A DNA stretch of 21,527 bases from DATCSE01 sp036568605 (GCA_036568605.1 DATCSE010000478.1:1-21527); one strand, 5' to 3'. Positions 8,664-17,371 are shown, counted from the first letter of the stretch. Notes: generated by a model not told the origin, from the sequence alone. Numbers and translations are program-made.

Positions 8664-9767
8664 ATGAGCGCTGGCGCCTTCCTGCAAATTCGCGACGTCG
8701 TCAAGGACTTCGGCGGCCACCGCGCCGTCAACAACGTCAGCCTCGACATCCAGAAGGGCGAGATCTTCGCGCTGCTCGGTTCGTCCGGCTCCGGCAAGAC
8801 CACGCTGCTGCGCATGCTGGGCGGCTTCGAGACGCCGACCTCGGGAACCATCCTGCTCGACGGCCAGGACCTGGCCGGCATGCCGCCGTACGAGCGCCCG
8901 CTGAACATGATGTTCCAGAGCTACGCGCTGTTCCCGCACCTGAGCGTGTGGGAGAACATCGCGTTCGGGCTGAAGCGCGACAAGCTGCCGGCCGCGCAGG
9001 TGGCCGAGCGTGTCGACGAGATGCTCAAGCTGGTGCAACTCTCGAAGTTCGCGCAGCGCAAGCCGCACCAGCTCTCCGGCGGCCAGCAGCAGCGCGTCGC
9101 ACTGGCACGCAGCCTCGCGAAGAAGCCGCAACTGCTGCTGCTCGACGAGCCGCTGGGCGCCCTCGACAAGAAGCTGCGCGAAGAGACGCAGATCGAGCTG
9201 GTCAACATCATCGAGGAGGTCGGCGTGACCTGCGTGATCGTCACGCACGACCAGGAAGAAGCGATGACCATGGCCTCGCGCATCGCGGTGATGAGCGAAG
9301 GCCGGCTGCTCCAGGTCGGCCCGCCGGCCGAGATCTACGAGACGCCGGCGACACGCTTCGTCGCCGACTTCATCGGCAACGTGAACCTGCTGGACGGCAC
9401 GCTGAGCGTCGACGAGCCCGATCACGTGCAAGTCGAATGCGCCGACTGCCGGCATCACGTCGGCCACGGCATCACCGGCACCGCAGGGATGCCGGTGACG
9501 GTGGCGTTGCGGCCCGAGAAGATCCGGCTCAGCCGCACAGCCATCGATGTCGCCGACGCGCCGTCCGGCTACAACCGCGTGCGCGGCACCGTCCGCGACA
9601 TGGCCTACTTCGGCAGCTACACGGTCTACCACCTGCAGCTTGCGAGCGGCCTGGTGCTGAAGGTCAGCAGCAGCAATGTCGAGCGGCACCGCGAGCATCC
9701 GCTGACCTGGGGCGATGAGGCCTGGGCCAGCTGGTCGGCGAGTTCGCCGGTCGTGCTGACGCACTGA
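8664..9767 (+). CDS. potG: Putrescine/spermidine ABC transporter ATP-binding protein (PotG/SpuF type)
   Basis: The cytoplasmic ATPase that powers polyamine import through the adjacent permeases. In the 367-residue product, Walker A is GSSGSGKTT (39-47), the Q-loop Gln is 85, the signature LSGGQ is 137-141, Walker B LLLLDEP covers 157-163 and the switch histidine is His195. The C-terminal TOBE-like region (from about 240) matches PotG in VALRPEKI, AYFGSYTVYHLQL and the closing TWGDEA...VVLT. The open frame extends far upstream, but this lies antisense to nothing and inside spuC in another frame; the ATG at 8664 gives the normal N-terminus and family length. The Shine-Dalgarno is weak. A 104-base gap follows spuC, where a substrate-binding protein gene is found in related loci but is absent here. 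Confidence 0.95.
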   Translation: MSAGAFLQIRDVVKDFGGHRAVNNVSLDIQKGEIFALLGSSGSGKTTLLRMLGGFETPTSGTILLDGQDLAGMPPYERPLNMMFQSYALFPHLSVWENIAFGLKRDKLPAAQVAERVDEMLKLVQLSKFAQRKPHQLSGGQQQRVALARSLAKKPQLLLLDEPLGALDKKLREETQIELVNIIEEVGVTCVIVTHDQEEAMTMASRIAVMSEGRLLQVGPPAEIYETPATRFVADFIGNVNLLDGTLSVDEPDHVQVECADCRHHVGHGITGTAGMPVTVALRPEKIRLSRTAIDVADAPSGYNRVRGTVRDMAYFGSYTVYHLQLASGLVLKVSSSNVERHREHPLTWGDEAWASWSASSPVVLTH

Positions 9768-9780
9768 CGACGCGACCGCG

Positions 9781-10725
9781 ATGGACCTCGAACAAGCGCC
9801 CGCGACGCCGCCGACCAAGCCTTCGAAGGCTGGCCGTTTGACGGTGATCGGCGTGCCGTATTTCTGGCTGCTGGTCTTCTTCCTGCTGCCGTTCCTGATC
9901 ATCGTGAAGATCAGCGTCTCGGAAATGGGCGCGGTCAGCGTCAACGACCTGCTGACGCTGAACGACGGCACGCTGACGATCAACGCGCGCATCGGCAACT
10001 ACGCGACCATCTTGCGCGACGAGCTGTACTTCAACACCTACGTCTCGAGCCTGAAGTACGCCGCGATCACGACCGTGCTGTGCCTCGCGATCGGCTACCC
10101 GTTCGCCTACTTCATGGCACGTGCCCAGCGCGCGGTGCAGCCGGTTCTGCTGATGCTCGTGATGCTGCCGTTCTGGACCTCGTTCCTGCTGCGCGTCTAT
10201 GCCTGGAAAGGTCTGCTGACCGAAAACGGCATGCTGTTCAACCTGATCACCTCGACCGGGTTCGACAAGCTGCTCGCCGCGGCCAACCTGATCCCCGGGC
10301 CGGGCCAGCTGATGAACACGCCGTTCTCGCTGGTGCTGGGCATGACCTACATGTACCTGCCGTTCATGATCCTGCCGCTGTACTCCAATCTGTCGAAGAT
10401 GGACCTGCGGCTGCTCGAGGCGGCCAGCGACCTGGGCGCGACCGCCTGGGTCGCGTTCTGGAAGATCACGGTGCCGCTGTCCAAGGCGGGCATCATCGCG
10501 GGGGCCATGCTGGTCTTCATCCCGTGCGTCGGCGAGTACGTGATCCCGGAGCTGCTCGGCGGCCCGCAGACGCAGATGATCGGCCGCACGCTGTGGGACG
10601 AGTTCTTCAGCAACAACGACTGGCCGATCGCGTCGACGGTCGCCGTCGTGATGATCCTGCTGATCATCGTGCCCTTGGCGCTGTTCAACAAATACCAGGC
10701 CGAGGCGCAGGAGAAGCGTTCGTGA
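9781..10725 (+). CDS. potH: Putrescine/spermidine ABC transporter permease (PotH/SpuG type)
   Basis: An inner-membrane permease forming half of the polyamine channel with PotI. The 314-residue protein has about six hydrophobic segments (roughly 22-44, 90-113, 119-140, 181-203, 237-258, 284-303). The cytoplasmic EAA coupling loop, which docks on the ATPase, reads EAASDLGATAWVAFWKITVP from Glu213. PotH-type segments include LPFWTSFLLRVYAW, CVGEYVIPELLGG and IGRTLWDEFF. It begins 13 bases after potG and its stop codon overlaps the GTG start of potI by four bases, so the three transporter genes form one operon. Confidence 0.95.
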   Translation: MDLEQAPATPPTKPSKAGRLTVIGVPYFWLLVFFLLPFLIIVKISVSEMGAVSVNDLLTLNDGTLTINARIGNYATILRDELYFNTYVSSLKYAAITTVLCLAIGYPFAYFMARAQRAVQPVLLMLVMLPFWTSFLLRVYAWKGLLTENGMLFNLITSTGFDKLLAAANLIPGPGQLMNTPFSLVLGMTYMYLPFMILPLYSNLSKMDLRLLEAASDLGATAWVAFWKITVPLSKAGIIAGAMLVFIPCVGEYVIPELLGGPQTQMIGRTLWDEFFSNNDWPIASTVAVVMILLIIVPLALFNKYQAEAQEKRS

Positions 10726-11579
10726 ACGCGGCCACCTTCAATCGCTGGTTCGGACGCGGCTGGCTGTCGGCCGGCTATCTGTTCCTGTACCTGCCGATCC
10801 TGACGCTGGTGCTGTTCTCGTTCAACGACTCGCCGGTCCCCAATGTCTGGCGCAGCTTCACGCTGAAGTGGTATGCCGCGCTGGTGTCGGACAGCGAGAT
10901 GCTCGCCGGCCTGTGGCTCTCGTTCAAGGTCGCGCTGCTGACGGCAAGCGCCTCGGTCGTGCTGGGCACGTTCGCCGCGTTCGCGCTCGTCAAGTACAAG
11001 CGCTTCGCGGGCCGCACGCTGTTCTCCGGCATGGTCAGCGCGCCGCTCGTGATGCCCGAGGTCATCATCGGGTTGTCGCTGCTGCTGATGCTGGTCTCGG
11101 TGCAGCGGGCGACGCAGGCGCTGTTCGGAGTCGGCATCCCCGAGCGCGGGCTGCTGACGATCTGGTTCGGCCACCTGCTGCTGGGGCTGGCCTATGCGAC
11201 CGTGATCGTGCAGGCGCGGCTGCAGGACCTGAACCCGCAGCTGGAGGAAGCGGCGATGGATCTCGGCGCACGGCCGTGGCAGGTGTTCCACCTGATCACG
11301 CTGCCGATGATCGCGCAGGCGCTGCTGTCGGCCTGGCTGCTGACCTTCACGCTGTCGTTCGATGACGTCGTGCTGTCGGCATTCCTCTCCGGCCCGGGCG
11401 CGACGACGATGCCGCTGGTGATCTTCTCGCGCGCCCGGCTGGGCATCAACCCGAGCGTGAACGCGACCGCGACGCTGATCATCGCGGTCGTCTCGATCGG
11501 CGTGATCACGGCGAGCTGGCTGATCGCGCGGCGCGAGCGCATACGCGCGCAGGACGTGGCCGCAGCCGCACGCGCATGA
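10722..11579 (+). CDS. potI: Putrescine/spermidine ABC transporter permease (PotI/SpuH type)
   Basis: The second permease subunit of the polyamine importer, 285 residues with six predicted membrane segments. The EAA loop is EEAAMDLGARPWQVFHLITLP (start about 175). PotI hallmarks are YLPILTLVLFSFNDS, FTLKWYAAL, SAPLVMPEVIIGLSLL and LSFDDVVLSAFLSGPG. The start is GTG at 10722, which overlaps the potH stop (GTGA) and has AGGAGA eight bases upstream; the frame is open further back but only inside potH. Its own stop overlaps the ATG of the following EamA gene, again by four bases. Confidence 0.95.
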   Translation: MNAATFNRWFGRGWLSAGYLFLYLPILTLVLFSFNDSPVPNVWRSFTLKWYAALVSDSEMLAGLWLSFKVALLTASASVVLGTFAAFALVKYKRFAGRTLFSGMVSAPLVMPEVIIGLSLLLMLVSVQRATQALFGVGIPERGLLTIWFGHLLLGLAYATVIVQARLQDLNPQLEEAAMDLGARPWQVFHLITLPMIAQALLSAWLLTFTLSFDDVVLSAFLSGPGATTMPLVIFSRARLGINPSVNATATLIIAVVSIGVITASWLIARRERIRAQDVAAAARA

Positions 11580-12559
11580 CCGTTGAGCGTTCGACGATGA
11601 CGGCGAGCGAACGCGGTGCGGCGCCGCACCACGCGCCCTGGCTCTCGTATCTGTCCCTGGGCGCGAGCATGGCGCTGGTCGGCAGCTATGTCGGGCTGTC
11701 GAAGATCCTCGTCGTCGTGTTCCCGGTGTTCCTGCTCGCGTGGCTGCGCTTCGGCATCGCGGCCGTCGCGATGGCCGGCTGGGTGAAACGCGGCACGGGC
11801 GACGCCGCAGCGCTGAGCGGCCACGACCGCTGGCTGCTGTTCCTCGAATCGTTCTTCGGCAACTTCCTGTTCTCGGTGTGCATGCTGTTCGGCGTCGCGT
11901 CGACCTCGGCGCTCGCGGCCGGCGTGATCATGGCGGGCATCCCCGCGGCGGTGGCGCTGCTGTCGCGCGTATTTCTCGGCGAGCGGATCGCGCCGCGGGT
12001 GATGCTCGGGATCGCCTGCGCGGTCGGCGGCATCGCATTGGTGTCGCTGAGCAAGCACGGCGGCGATGCGACCCCCGCGGCGGCCCCATCCGGCTCGCTG
12101 TGGGGCAACCTGATGCTGATGGGCGCGGTGACCTGCGAAGCGACCTACGTCGTGATCGGGAAGAAGCTCACCGGCCGCATCGGCCCGAAGCGCATCAGCG
12201 CGCTGATCAACCTCTGGGGACTGCTGCTGGTCACGCCGTTCGGCGTGTGGCAGGCGCTGCGCTTCGATTTCGCCACAGTGCCGGTGCCCTCATGGTGGCT
12301 GCTGCTGTTCTATTCGATCGCGGCGAGCATGGTCACCGTGTGGCTGTGGATGACCGGCCTCCGGCACGTGCCGGCGTCGAAGGCGGGCGTGTTCACGGTG
12401 ATGCTGCCGGTCAGCGCCGCGGCGGTCGGCGTGCTCTTTCTTGGCGAGCGCTTCAGCGCAGCGCAGGCGGCTGCATTCGCGCTTGCGCTCGCGGGCGTCG
12501 TGCTGGCCACTTGGCCCGGCCGCAACGGCGTGCCGGCGGCAACGGCGGCCCCGACCTGA
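11576..12559 (+). CDS. EamA-family (DMT superfamily) transporter, coupled to the polyamine importer genes
   Basis: A 327-residue inner-membrane protein with about ten hydrophobic helices in two repeated EamA halves, the usual layout of drug/metabolite exporters. The first half contains LRFGIAAVAMAGW and the LGERIAPRVMLGIACAVGGIAL-like stretch ends repeat one; the second half ends with FLGERFSAAQAAAFALALAG. The ATG at 11576 overlaps the potI stop as ATGA, indicating translational coupling; a second ATG at 11597 is a possible alternative. Position at the end of the polyamine operon suggests it moves a pathway substrate or product, but the family is too diverse to name the cargo. Confidence 0.85.
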   Translation: MTVERSTMTASERGAAPHHAPWLSYLSLGASMALVGSYVGLSKILVVVFPVFLLAWLRFGIAAVAMAGWVKRGTGDAAALSGHDRWLLFLESFFGNFLFSVCMLFGVASTSALAAGVIMAGIPAAVALLSRVFLGERIAPRVMLGIACAVGGIALVSLSKHGGDATPAAAPSGSLWGNLMLMGAVTCEATYVVIGKKLTGRIGPKRISALINLWGLLLVTPFGVWQALRFDFATVPVPSWWLLLFYSIAASMVTVWLWMTGLRHVPASKAGVFTVMLPVSAAAVGVLFLGERFSAAQAAAFALALAGVVLATWPGRNGVPAATAAPT

Positions 12560-12583
12560 CGGTCCACGACCCCACGACGCGCG

Positions 12584-13594
<1,011 letters not shown>

Positions 13595-13701
13595 GGATGC
13601 AGTGGCAGGACGATCCCGGTATTGTCTCCTGCAGCACCAATACACGGATCGCAACCCCCAGGGTGACGGGTGCGAGCCGCGGTAAAACAGGCGCCTCATC
13701 C

Positions 13702-13730
13702 GCGACACTGTGACGATCGATGCGACACTG
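13702..13730 (+). repeat. Direct repeat GCGACACTG x2 with 20-base period upstream of the HD hydrolase gene
   Basis: Two identical copies of GCGACACTG at 13702-13710 and 13722-13730 lie in the 172-base divergent region between dusA and the HD hydrolase gene. The 20-base period puts them on the same face of the helix, as for tandem operator half-sites. The second copy ends 36 bases before the hydrolase ATG. No regulator can be named. Confidence 0.4.
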
Positions 13731-13766
13731 CGTTCGCACCGGCGCCACGAAGAGCCGAGGAATACG

Positions 13767-14651
13767 ATGGAGCCAAGATACCGCGTCGTGAGCTACGGCA
13801 GCTTCCAGACCGGCGACACCGACGGTCTGCTCGAGCATGGCCAGTTCGACGACGCGAAGGAAGCCGTGCGCATGGCGCAGGTGGTGGTCGAATCGTCGCT
13901 GCGCCAGGATGCGGCAGCCGCGAATTCGTCCGAAGAGCTGGGCCGGCGCTACTGGGATTTCGGGACGATTCCGGTGATCTGGGGCGAGCCGCGGCCCGAC
14001 TTCGACCCGTACACCTATGCGAAGCAGGTCGCGCCGCTGATCTGGTCCGAGTACATCGGCCGCGTGACGCACCAGGACCCGCACTCACGCGAGGTCCAGT
14101 GGGAGCAGGCGCGCGCGCGCCGCGACAAGGTGCTGCTGATGCGCGCTGCGGCGCTGGCCGCGACCAAGCACCGCGACCAGCGGCGCAAGGATCCCGAGGC
14201 GTCGCCGTACGTGAACCACCCGATCGAGCTCGCGCGCATCCTCACCGAGGAAGGCGGCGTGACCGATACGGCGACGCTGTGCGCCGCGCTGCTGCACGAT
14301 ACGCTGGAAGACACCGAGACCACGCCGTCCGAGCTCACGGCCGCGTTCGGTCCGGTCGTTGCGGGCGTGGTGTCCGAGGTGACCGACGACAAGTCGCTGC
14401 CCAAGGCCGAGCGCAAGCGGCTGCAGGTCGAGCATGCGGCGCAGATCAGCCGGCGCGCCAAGCTCGTGAAGCTGGCCGACAAGATCGCCAACCTGCGCGA
14501 CGTCGCGAATTCGCCGCCGCCCGACTGGCCGCTCGAGCGGCGCCAGGAGTACTTCGACTGGGCCAAGGACGTGATCGACCGGCTGCGCGGCGTGCACCCG
14601 CGCCTGGAGGCGGTGTTCGACGCCGCGTACCGCACGCGGCCGCAGGCGTAG
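13767..14651 (+). CDS. MESH1/SpoT-type HD phosphohydrolase with an uncharacterised N-terminal domain
   Basis: The C-terminal part (about residues 120-285 of 294) is an HD hydrolase of the RelA/SpoT-hydrolase and MESH1 group, which remove the 3'-pyrophosphate of (p)ppGpp or related nucleotides. Metal and substrate residues are intact: His135 in KHRDQRRKD, His151 in NHP, His177-Asp178 and Glu181-Asp182 in LLHDTLEDTET, and Asp238 with Asn242 in VKLADKIANLRD. No synthetase, TGS or ACT domain follows. Residues 1-95 form a separate domain with YRVVSYGSF, a glutamine/phenylalanine-DDAKEAV helix and a YWDFG...DPYTYAKQ close; it reminds me of small uncharacterised alpha/beta proteins in Proteobacteria, but I cannot name it. 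ATG at 13767 has GAGGAA upstream, which decides the start. Confidence 0.88.
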   Translation: MEPRYRVVSYGSFQTGDTDGLLEHGQFDDAKEAVRMAQVVVESSLRQDAAAANSSEELGRRYWDFGTIPVIWGEPRPDFDPYTYAKQVAPLIWSEYIGRVTHQDPHSREVQWEQARARRDKVLLMRAAALAATKHRDQRRKDPEASPYVNHPIELARILTEEGGVTDTATLCAALLHDTLEDTETTPSELTAAFGPVVAGVVSEVTDDKSLPKAERKRLQVEHAAQISRRAKLVKLADKIANLRDVANSPPPDWPLERRQEYFDWAKDVIDRLRGVHPRLEAVFDAAYRTRPQA

Positions 14652-14676
14652 CGCGGCGCCGCCGCAGCGGCCGCCG

Positions 14677-14934
14677 TCAGGCGGCGAGCCGGGGGGGTGG
14701 CGCGTCGGCTTCCGGGTGCGTCTCGGTCTGCACGACGATCGCCGTCGACGACTCCGAATGCGCGTCGGGAGAACCCGCCTGCAACAGCGCCAGCCGACGT
14801 TCCAGATCCAGCAACTCGGCCGCAATGCGGTCGATCAAGCCGCTGCGGCTGCCGTTGGACGGCGGCTCGGCGTACGCCTGCTCCAACTCGTGCCGCAGCC
14901 GGGCGTACTTACCTGCTAGTTGGTCGGGGGTCAT
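14677..14934 (-). CDS. Small helical protein of unknown function (85 aa)
   Basis: I do not recognise this protein. A strong AGGAGG (14943-14948) lies eight bases before the ATG at 14934 (a GTG directly before it is an alternative start), which is good evidence for translation. The sequence suggests a helical hairpin: residues 3-22 (DQLAGKYARLRHELEQAY), a PPSNGS turn, and residues 33-52 (LIDRIAAELLDLERRLALLQ) with leucines at heptad-like spacing. The tail from 53 onward is polar and proline-rich, probably disordered. It converges on the HD hydrolase gene with a 25-base gap and is divergent from the AP2-like gene. No membrane segment or cysteine is present. Confidence 0.75.
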   Translation of the reverse strand: MTPDQLAGKYARLRHELEQAYAEPPSNGSRSGLIDRIAAELLDLERRLALLQAGSPDAHSESSTAIVVQTETHPEADAPPPRLAA

Positions 14935-15034
14935 CACGCCTACCTCCTACTGCTGCAGTGCAGTATGGACGACGGAAGGCCGCCTGTGTGCAGCACGTGC
15001 ACCGCAACCCACACCCGAGATTAGGGGGAGTCCT

Positions 15035-15044
15035 CACACGTGTG
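15035..15044. promoter_or_regulatory. Palindrome CACACGTGTG in the AP2-like/small-protein divergent region
   Basis: CACACGTGTG is a perfect 10-bp palindrome about 93 bases before the AP2-like ATG. A second ACGTG-centred palindrome, GCACGTGC, lies at 14993-15000, 43 bases centre to centre. A possible -10 TATGCT occurs shortly before the AP2-like gene. The 202-base region 14935-15136 otherwise shows no gene. Regulatory meaning is a guess. Confidence 0.3.
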
Positions 15045-15136
15045 TATGGACTGTGCGCAATTGTTCGCTTGGGCATTGCGGCTCGCGTTTGCCGGTATGC
15101 TGCGGCCCGCCAGAGGCAGTACCGGAAGTTTTTCGC

Positions 15137-15604
15137 ATGGCGATACAGTTCATCGACCACGGGTCGACCCAGGGGTTTCAAGTGCGTGTCGGGCCCCGGC
15201 ACGCTGCATTGACGAAGTTCTTTGCCGTGCGCAAGCACGGCGGCGCGCGCAGGGCGCTCGCCGCTGCCCGGGCCGCCGAGACCGAGTTGGCGCGGCACGC
15301 CGAGGCCAGCGCCGGTCGCACCGGCGCACGGCGTCGGGCCCCGGCCAACAACACCAGCGGGCTGGTGGGCGTGCGGCCGCGCTACGTGGTGTTCTCCGAC
15401 GTCCCGTACCTCTATTTCGTCGCGAGCTGGAGCGTCAATGGGAAGCCGCGTTGCACCAGCTTCTCGGCCGAGAAGCACGGCTTGCTGGGTGCGCTCGAGC
15501 TGGCGATGCAGCGCCGCGAACGGTCCACCGGCGTGCGCTACGACGTGACGCCGCGCCAAGCCTGGAGCCGCATGAAGCATCTCGTTTCGGCGACGCTGCA
15601 CTAG
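15137..15604 (+). CDS. Small protein with AP2-like (integrase-type DNA-binding) segments
   Basis: The 155-residue product has two AP2-like segments. The second (about 71-127) is the clearer: NNTSGLVGVRP, then strands around YVVFSDVPYLYFVASW, NGKPRCTSFS and a KHGLLGALELAMQRRE helix, the usual three strands plus helix with the conserved GVR, W and NGK positions. The first (about 12-52) keeps GFQVRVG and FFAVRKHGGARRALAAARAAE. Both end in F-x-x-x-KHG followed by an Ala/Leu helix. The linker (53-70) is Ala/Arg-rich. AP2 domains bind DNA in plants, homing endonucleases and some phage or bacterial proteins; here no nuclease or recombinase part is present. GGAAG precedes the ATG at 15137. The role is unknown; nucleic-acid binding is likely. 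Confidence 0.8.
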   Translation: MAIQFIDHGSTQGFQVRVGPRHAALTKFFAVRKHGGARRALAAARAAETELARHAEASAGRTGARRRAPANNTSGLVGVRPRYVVFSDVPYLYFVASWSVNGKPRCTSFSAEKHGLLGALELAMQRRERSTGVRYDVTPRQAWSRMKHLVSATLH

Positions 15605-15625
15605 GCGCGCCTCGCCTTCTCGGCG

Positions 15626-16510
15626 TCACGCGCGCGCGGCGACGTTGGCGATCCCGGCCGTGAAGCGCGGCCACAGCGGTTCGGGCAGGTCGTGCCCCAT
15701 GCCGTCGATGATGTCGATCTCGGCGCCGGCGATCTTCGTCGCGAGGTCGTATCCGGCAGCCACCGGTACCAGCGGGTCGTCGCGGCCGTGAATGATCTGC
15801 ACCGGCAGGCGGATCCGGTCCAGCCATGCCGAACGGTTGCCGTCGGCCGCGATCGCGACCATCTGGCGCGCCGTGCCCTGCGGCCGGTGCGAGCGCCGCA
15901 CGGCCCTGCCCAGGCGGCTGCGCAATTCGTCGTCGCGGGCCGGGAACCCTGGGCTGCCGATCAGGCGATAGAGCTGCACGTAGTGGTCGATCACGCTGTC
16001 GATCTGGTGCGGCTGCGCCGGCCGCGAGATCAGCGCGCTGCGGACCTTCAGCGTCGGCCCGGGCAGGCGCCGCGCGCCGCTGGTCGTCATCATCAAGGTC
16101 ACGCTTTTCAGGCGCTGCGGATGGCGCGCCGCCATGTGCTGCGCGATCATCCCGCCCATCGACGCGCCGCAGACATGAGCCCGCCGTATGCCCAGCGCAT
16201 CCAGCACGCCGACCGCGTCGTCGGCCATGTCGGCGATGCTGTACGCGCTTCGGACGTTCAGGCCGACCGCGAAGCGAAACGAGTCCAGCATCAGGTTCGG
16301 CACGCCCAGGTGATCGAAGCGCTGGCTGAGCCCGATGTCGCGATTGTCGAAGCGGATCACGCGGAAGCCGCGCGCGACCAGACTGGCGACGAAGTCCTCG
16401 TGCCACGCGACCAGCTGCATGCCCAGGCCCATCACGAGCAGCAGCGGCTCGCCGTTCGGCGAACCGTGGTCTTCGACTTCGATCGCGATGCCGTTGGCCG
16501 AGATCTGCAT
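15626..16510 (-). CDS. Alpha/beta hydrolase
   Basis: A 294-residue cytoplasmic alpha/beta hydrolase. The nucleophile elbow GASMGG places Ser117; the acid is Asp244 or Asp245 in HGRDDPLVP, and the base is His273 in GMGHDLP. The oxyanion region is LVMGLGMQ and the FDNRDIGLSQ segment is common in esterases of the aclacinomycin methylesterase/pimeloyl-carrier-esterase-like groups. The triad is complete and the length typical. ATG at 16510 gives a normal N-terminus (MQISANGIAIEVED). It follows the second hydrolase gene by 21 bases on the same strand, so the two may be cotranscribed. Substrate unknown. Confidence 0.88.
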   Translation of the reverse strand: MQISANGIAIEVEDHGSPNGEPLLLVMGLGMQLVAWHEDFVASLVARGFRVIRFDNRDIGLSQRFDHLGVPNLMLDSFRFAVGLNVRSAYSIADMADDAVGVLDALGIRRAHVCGASMGGMIAQHMAARHPQRLKSVTLMMTTSGARRLPGPTLKVRSALISRPAQPHQIDSVIDHYVQLYRLIGSPGFPARDDELRSRLGRAVRRSHRPQGTARQMVAIAADGNRSAWLDRIRLPVQIIHGRDDPLVPVAAGYDLATKIAGAEIDIIDGMGHDLPEPLWPRFTAGIANVAARA

Positions 16511-16531
16511 GCTCTCGAAGCCCGGCGTGAT

Positions 16532-17371
16532 TCAGGCCGCGGCGTATGCAGAGGCCGGGGCGTTGCCTTGCCGATAGAACACGCGCCGCAGGCCGTTCGC
16601 ATCGAACGGCTTCCAGTGCCCCGGCTGCTGCGCGAGCCGGTCGGCGATCGCATACAGCGCGAGCGGATTCATCCCCATCCCGACATGGCTGGCATGAACC
16701 TCGATGTTCTCGGCGATCGCGCTGGGCTCGTTGAGGCTGCAGCGCCACGACACGATGCCGTCGGTGCGCGAGTAGATCGACGTGGTCGGCACCGGCGGCG
16801 GCGTGCGCAGCCGCGCCATCATCACCGGATCCTCCGCCTTCTGGCCCGACAGCACCTCGAAGACGCGCCAGGCATTGGTCGCCCGCGGGTGGCCGGTGAA
16901 GGGCGTGCCCAGCGTGATCACGCAGCGCGTGTGCTCCGGCAGTTCCTTCGCCATCTCGCGCGCATAGAGGCCGCCCAGGCTCCAGCCGATCAGGCTGACC
17001 GGGCGGCCGTGTGCATCGGCCAGCGCGCGCACGTCGGCGGCGCAGCGCTTCAACACACCGTCGCGCGGGCCGAAGTTGAAGCCCTGCCCCCACGGCTTGG
17101 TCACGTAGCCCACACGGTCGAGGAAGCTGCGCAGCGGCGCGGTGGTGAAGTCATTCGCGCCCATTCCGGGAAAGACCAGCACCGGGTGCCCGTCGCCGGG
17201 CGGCAGGCGGCGCAGCCAGGGCGTCGCGGCGAGCATCGCGGCGAACTCCCAGGGCGCCCGCCCTTCGAGCATCATCAGCAGCGCGCTCGGCGCCTGCTGA
17301 TCCGGATTCGTGGGATCGTAGGCGCTGGCAGCGGAGGCTGTATCGGGTTTCGCGCGGTTCGGGCGGGCCAT
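16532..17371 (-). CDS. Alpha/beta hydrolase, lipase/esterase-like
   Basis: A second, unrelated-looking alpha/beta hydrolase, 279 residues from the ATG at 17371. VLVFPGMGANDFT (64-76) leads into the fold; Ser131 is in GWSLGG, Asp204 in SRTDGIVSW, and His229 in ASHVGMG. The TLGTPFTG segment after the elbow is seen in lipase/PGAP1-like hydrolases that attack acyl esters. No secretion signal is evident. The frame is open further upstream to a TTG at 17467 that overlaps the preceding stop, with an ATG at 17398; the start is therefore uncertain. It lies between an EamA transporter gene and the first hydrolase, all on one strand. Confidence 0.82.
   Translation of the reverse strand: MARPNRAKPDTASAASAYDPTNPDQQAPSALLMMLEGRAPWEFAAMLAATPWLRRLPPGDGHPVLVFPGMGANDFTTAPLRSFLDRVGYVTKPWGQGFNFGPRDGVLKRCAADVRALADAHGRPVSLIGWSLGGLYAREMAKELPEHTRCVITLGTPFTGHPRATNAWRVFEVLSGQKAEDPVMMARLRTPPPVPTTSIYSRTDGIVSWRCSLNEPSAIAENIEVHASHVGMGMNPLALYAIADRLAQQPGHWKPFDANGLRRVFYRQGNAPASAYAAA

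Noticed and set aside
13595..13708. Upstream extension of DusA
   Set aside because: The added residues are rich in Arg, Tyr, Trp and Cys, without resemblance to DusA, and would run into the divergent promoter region.
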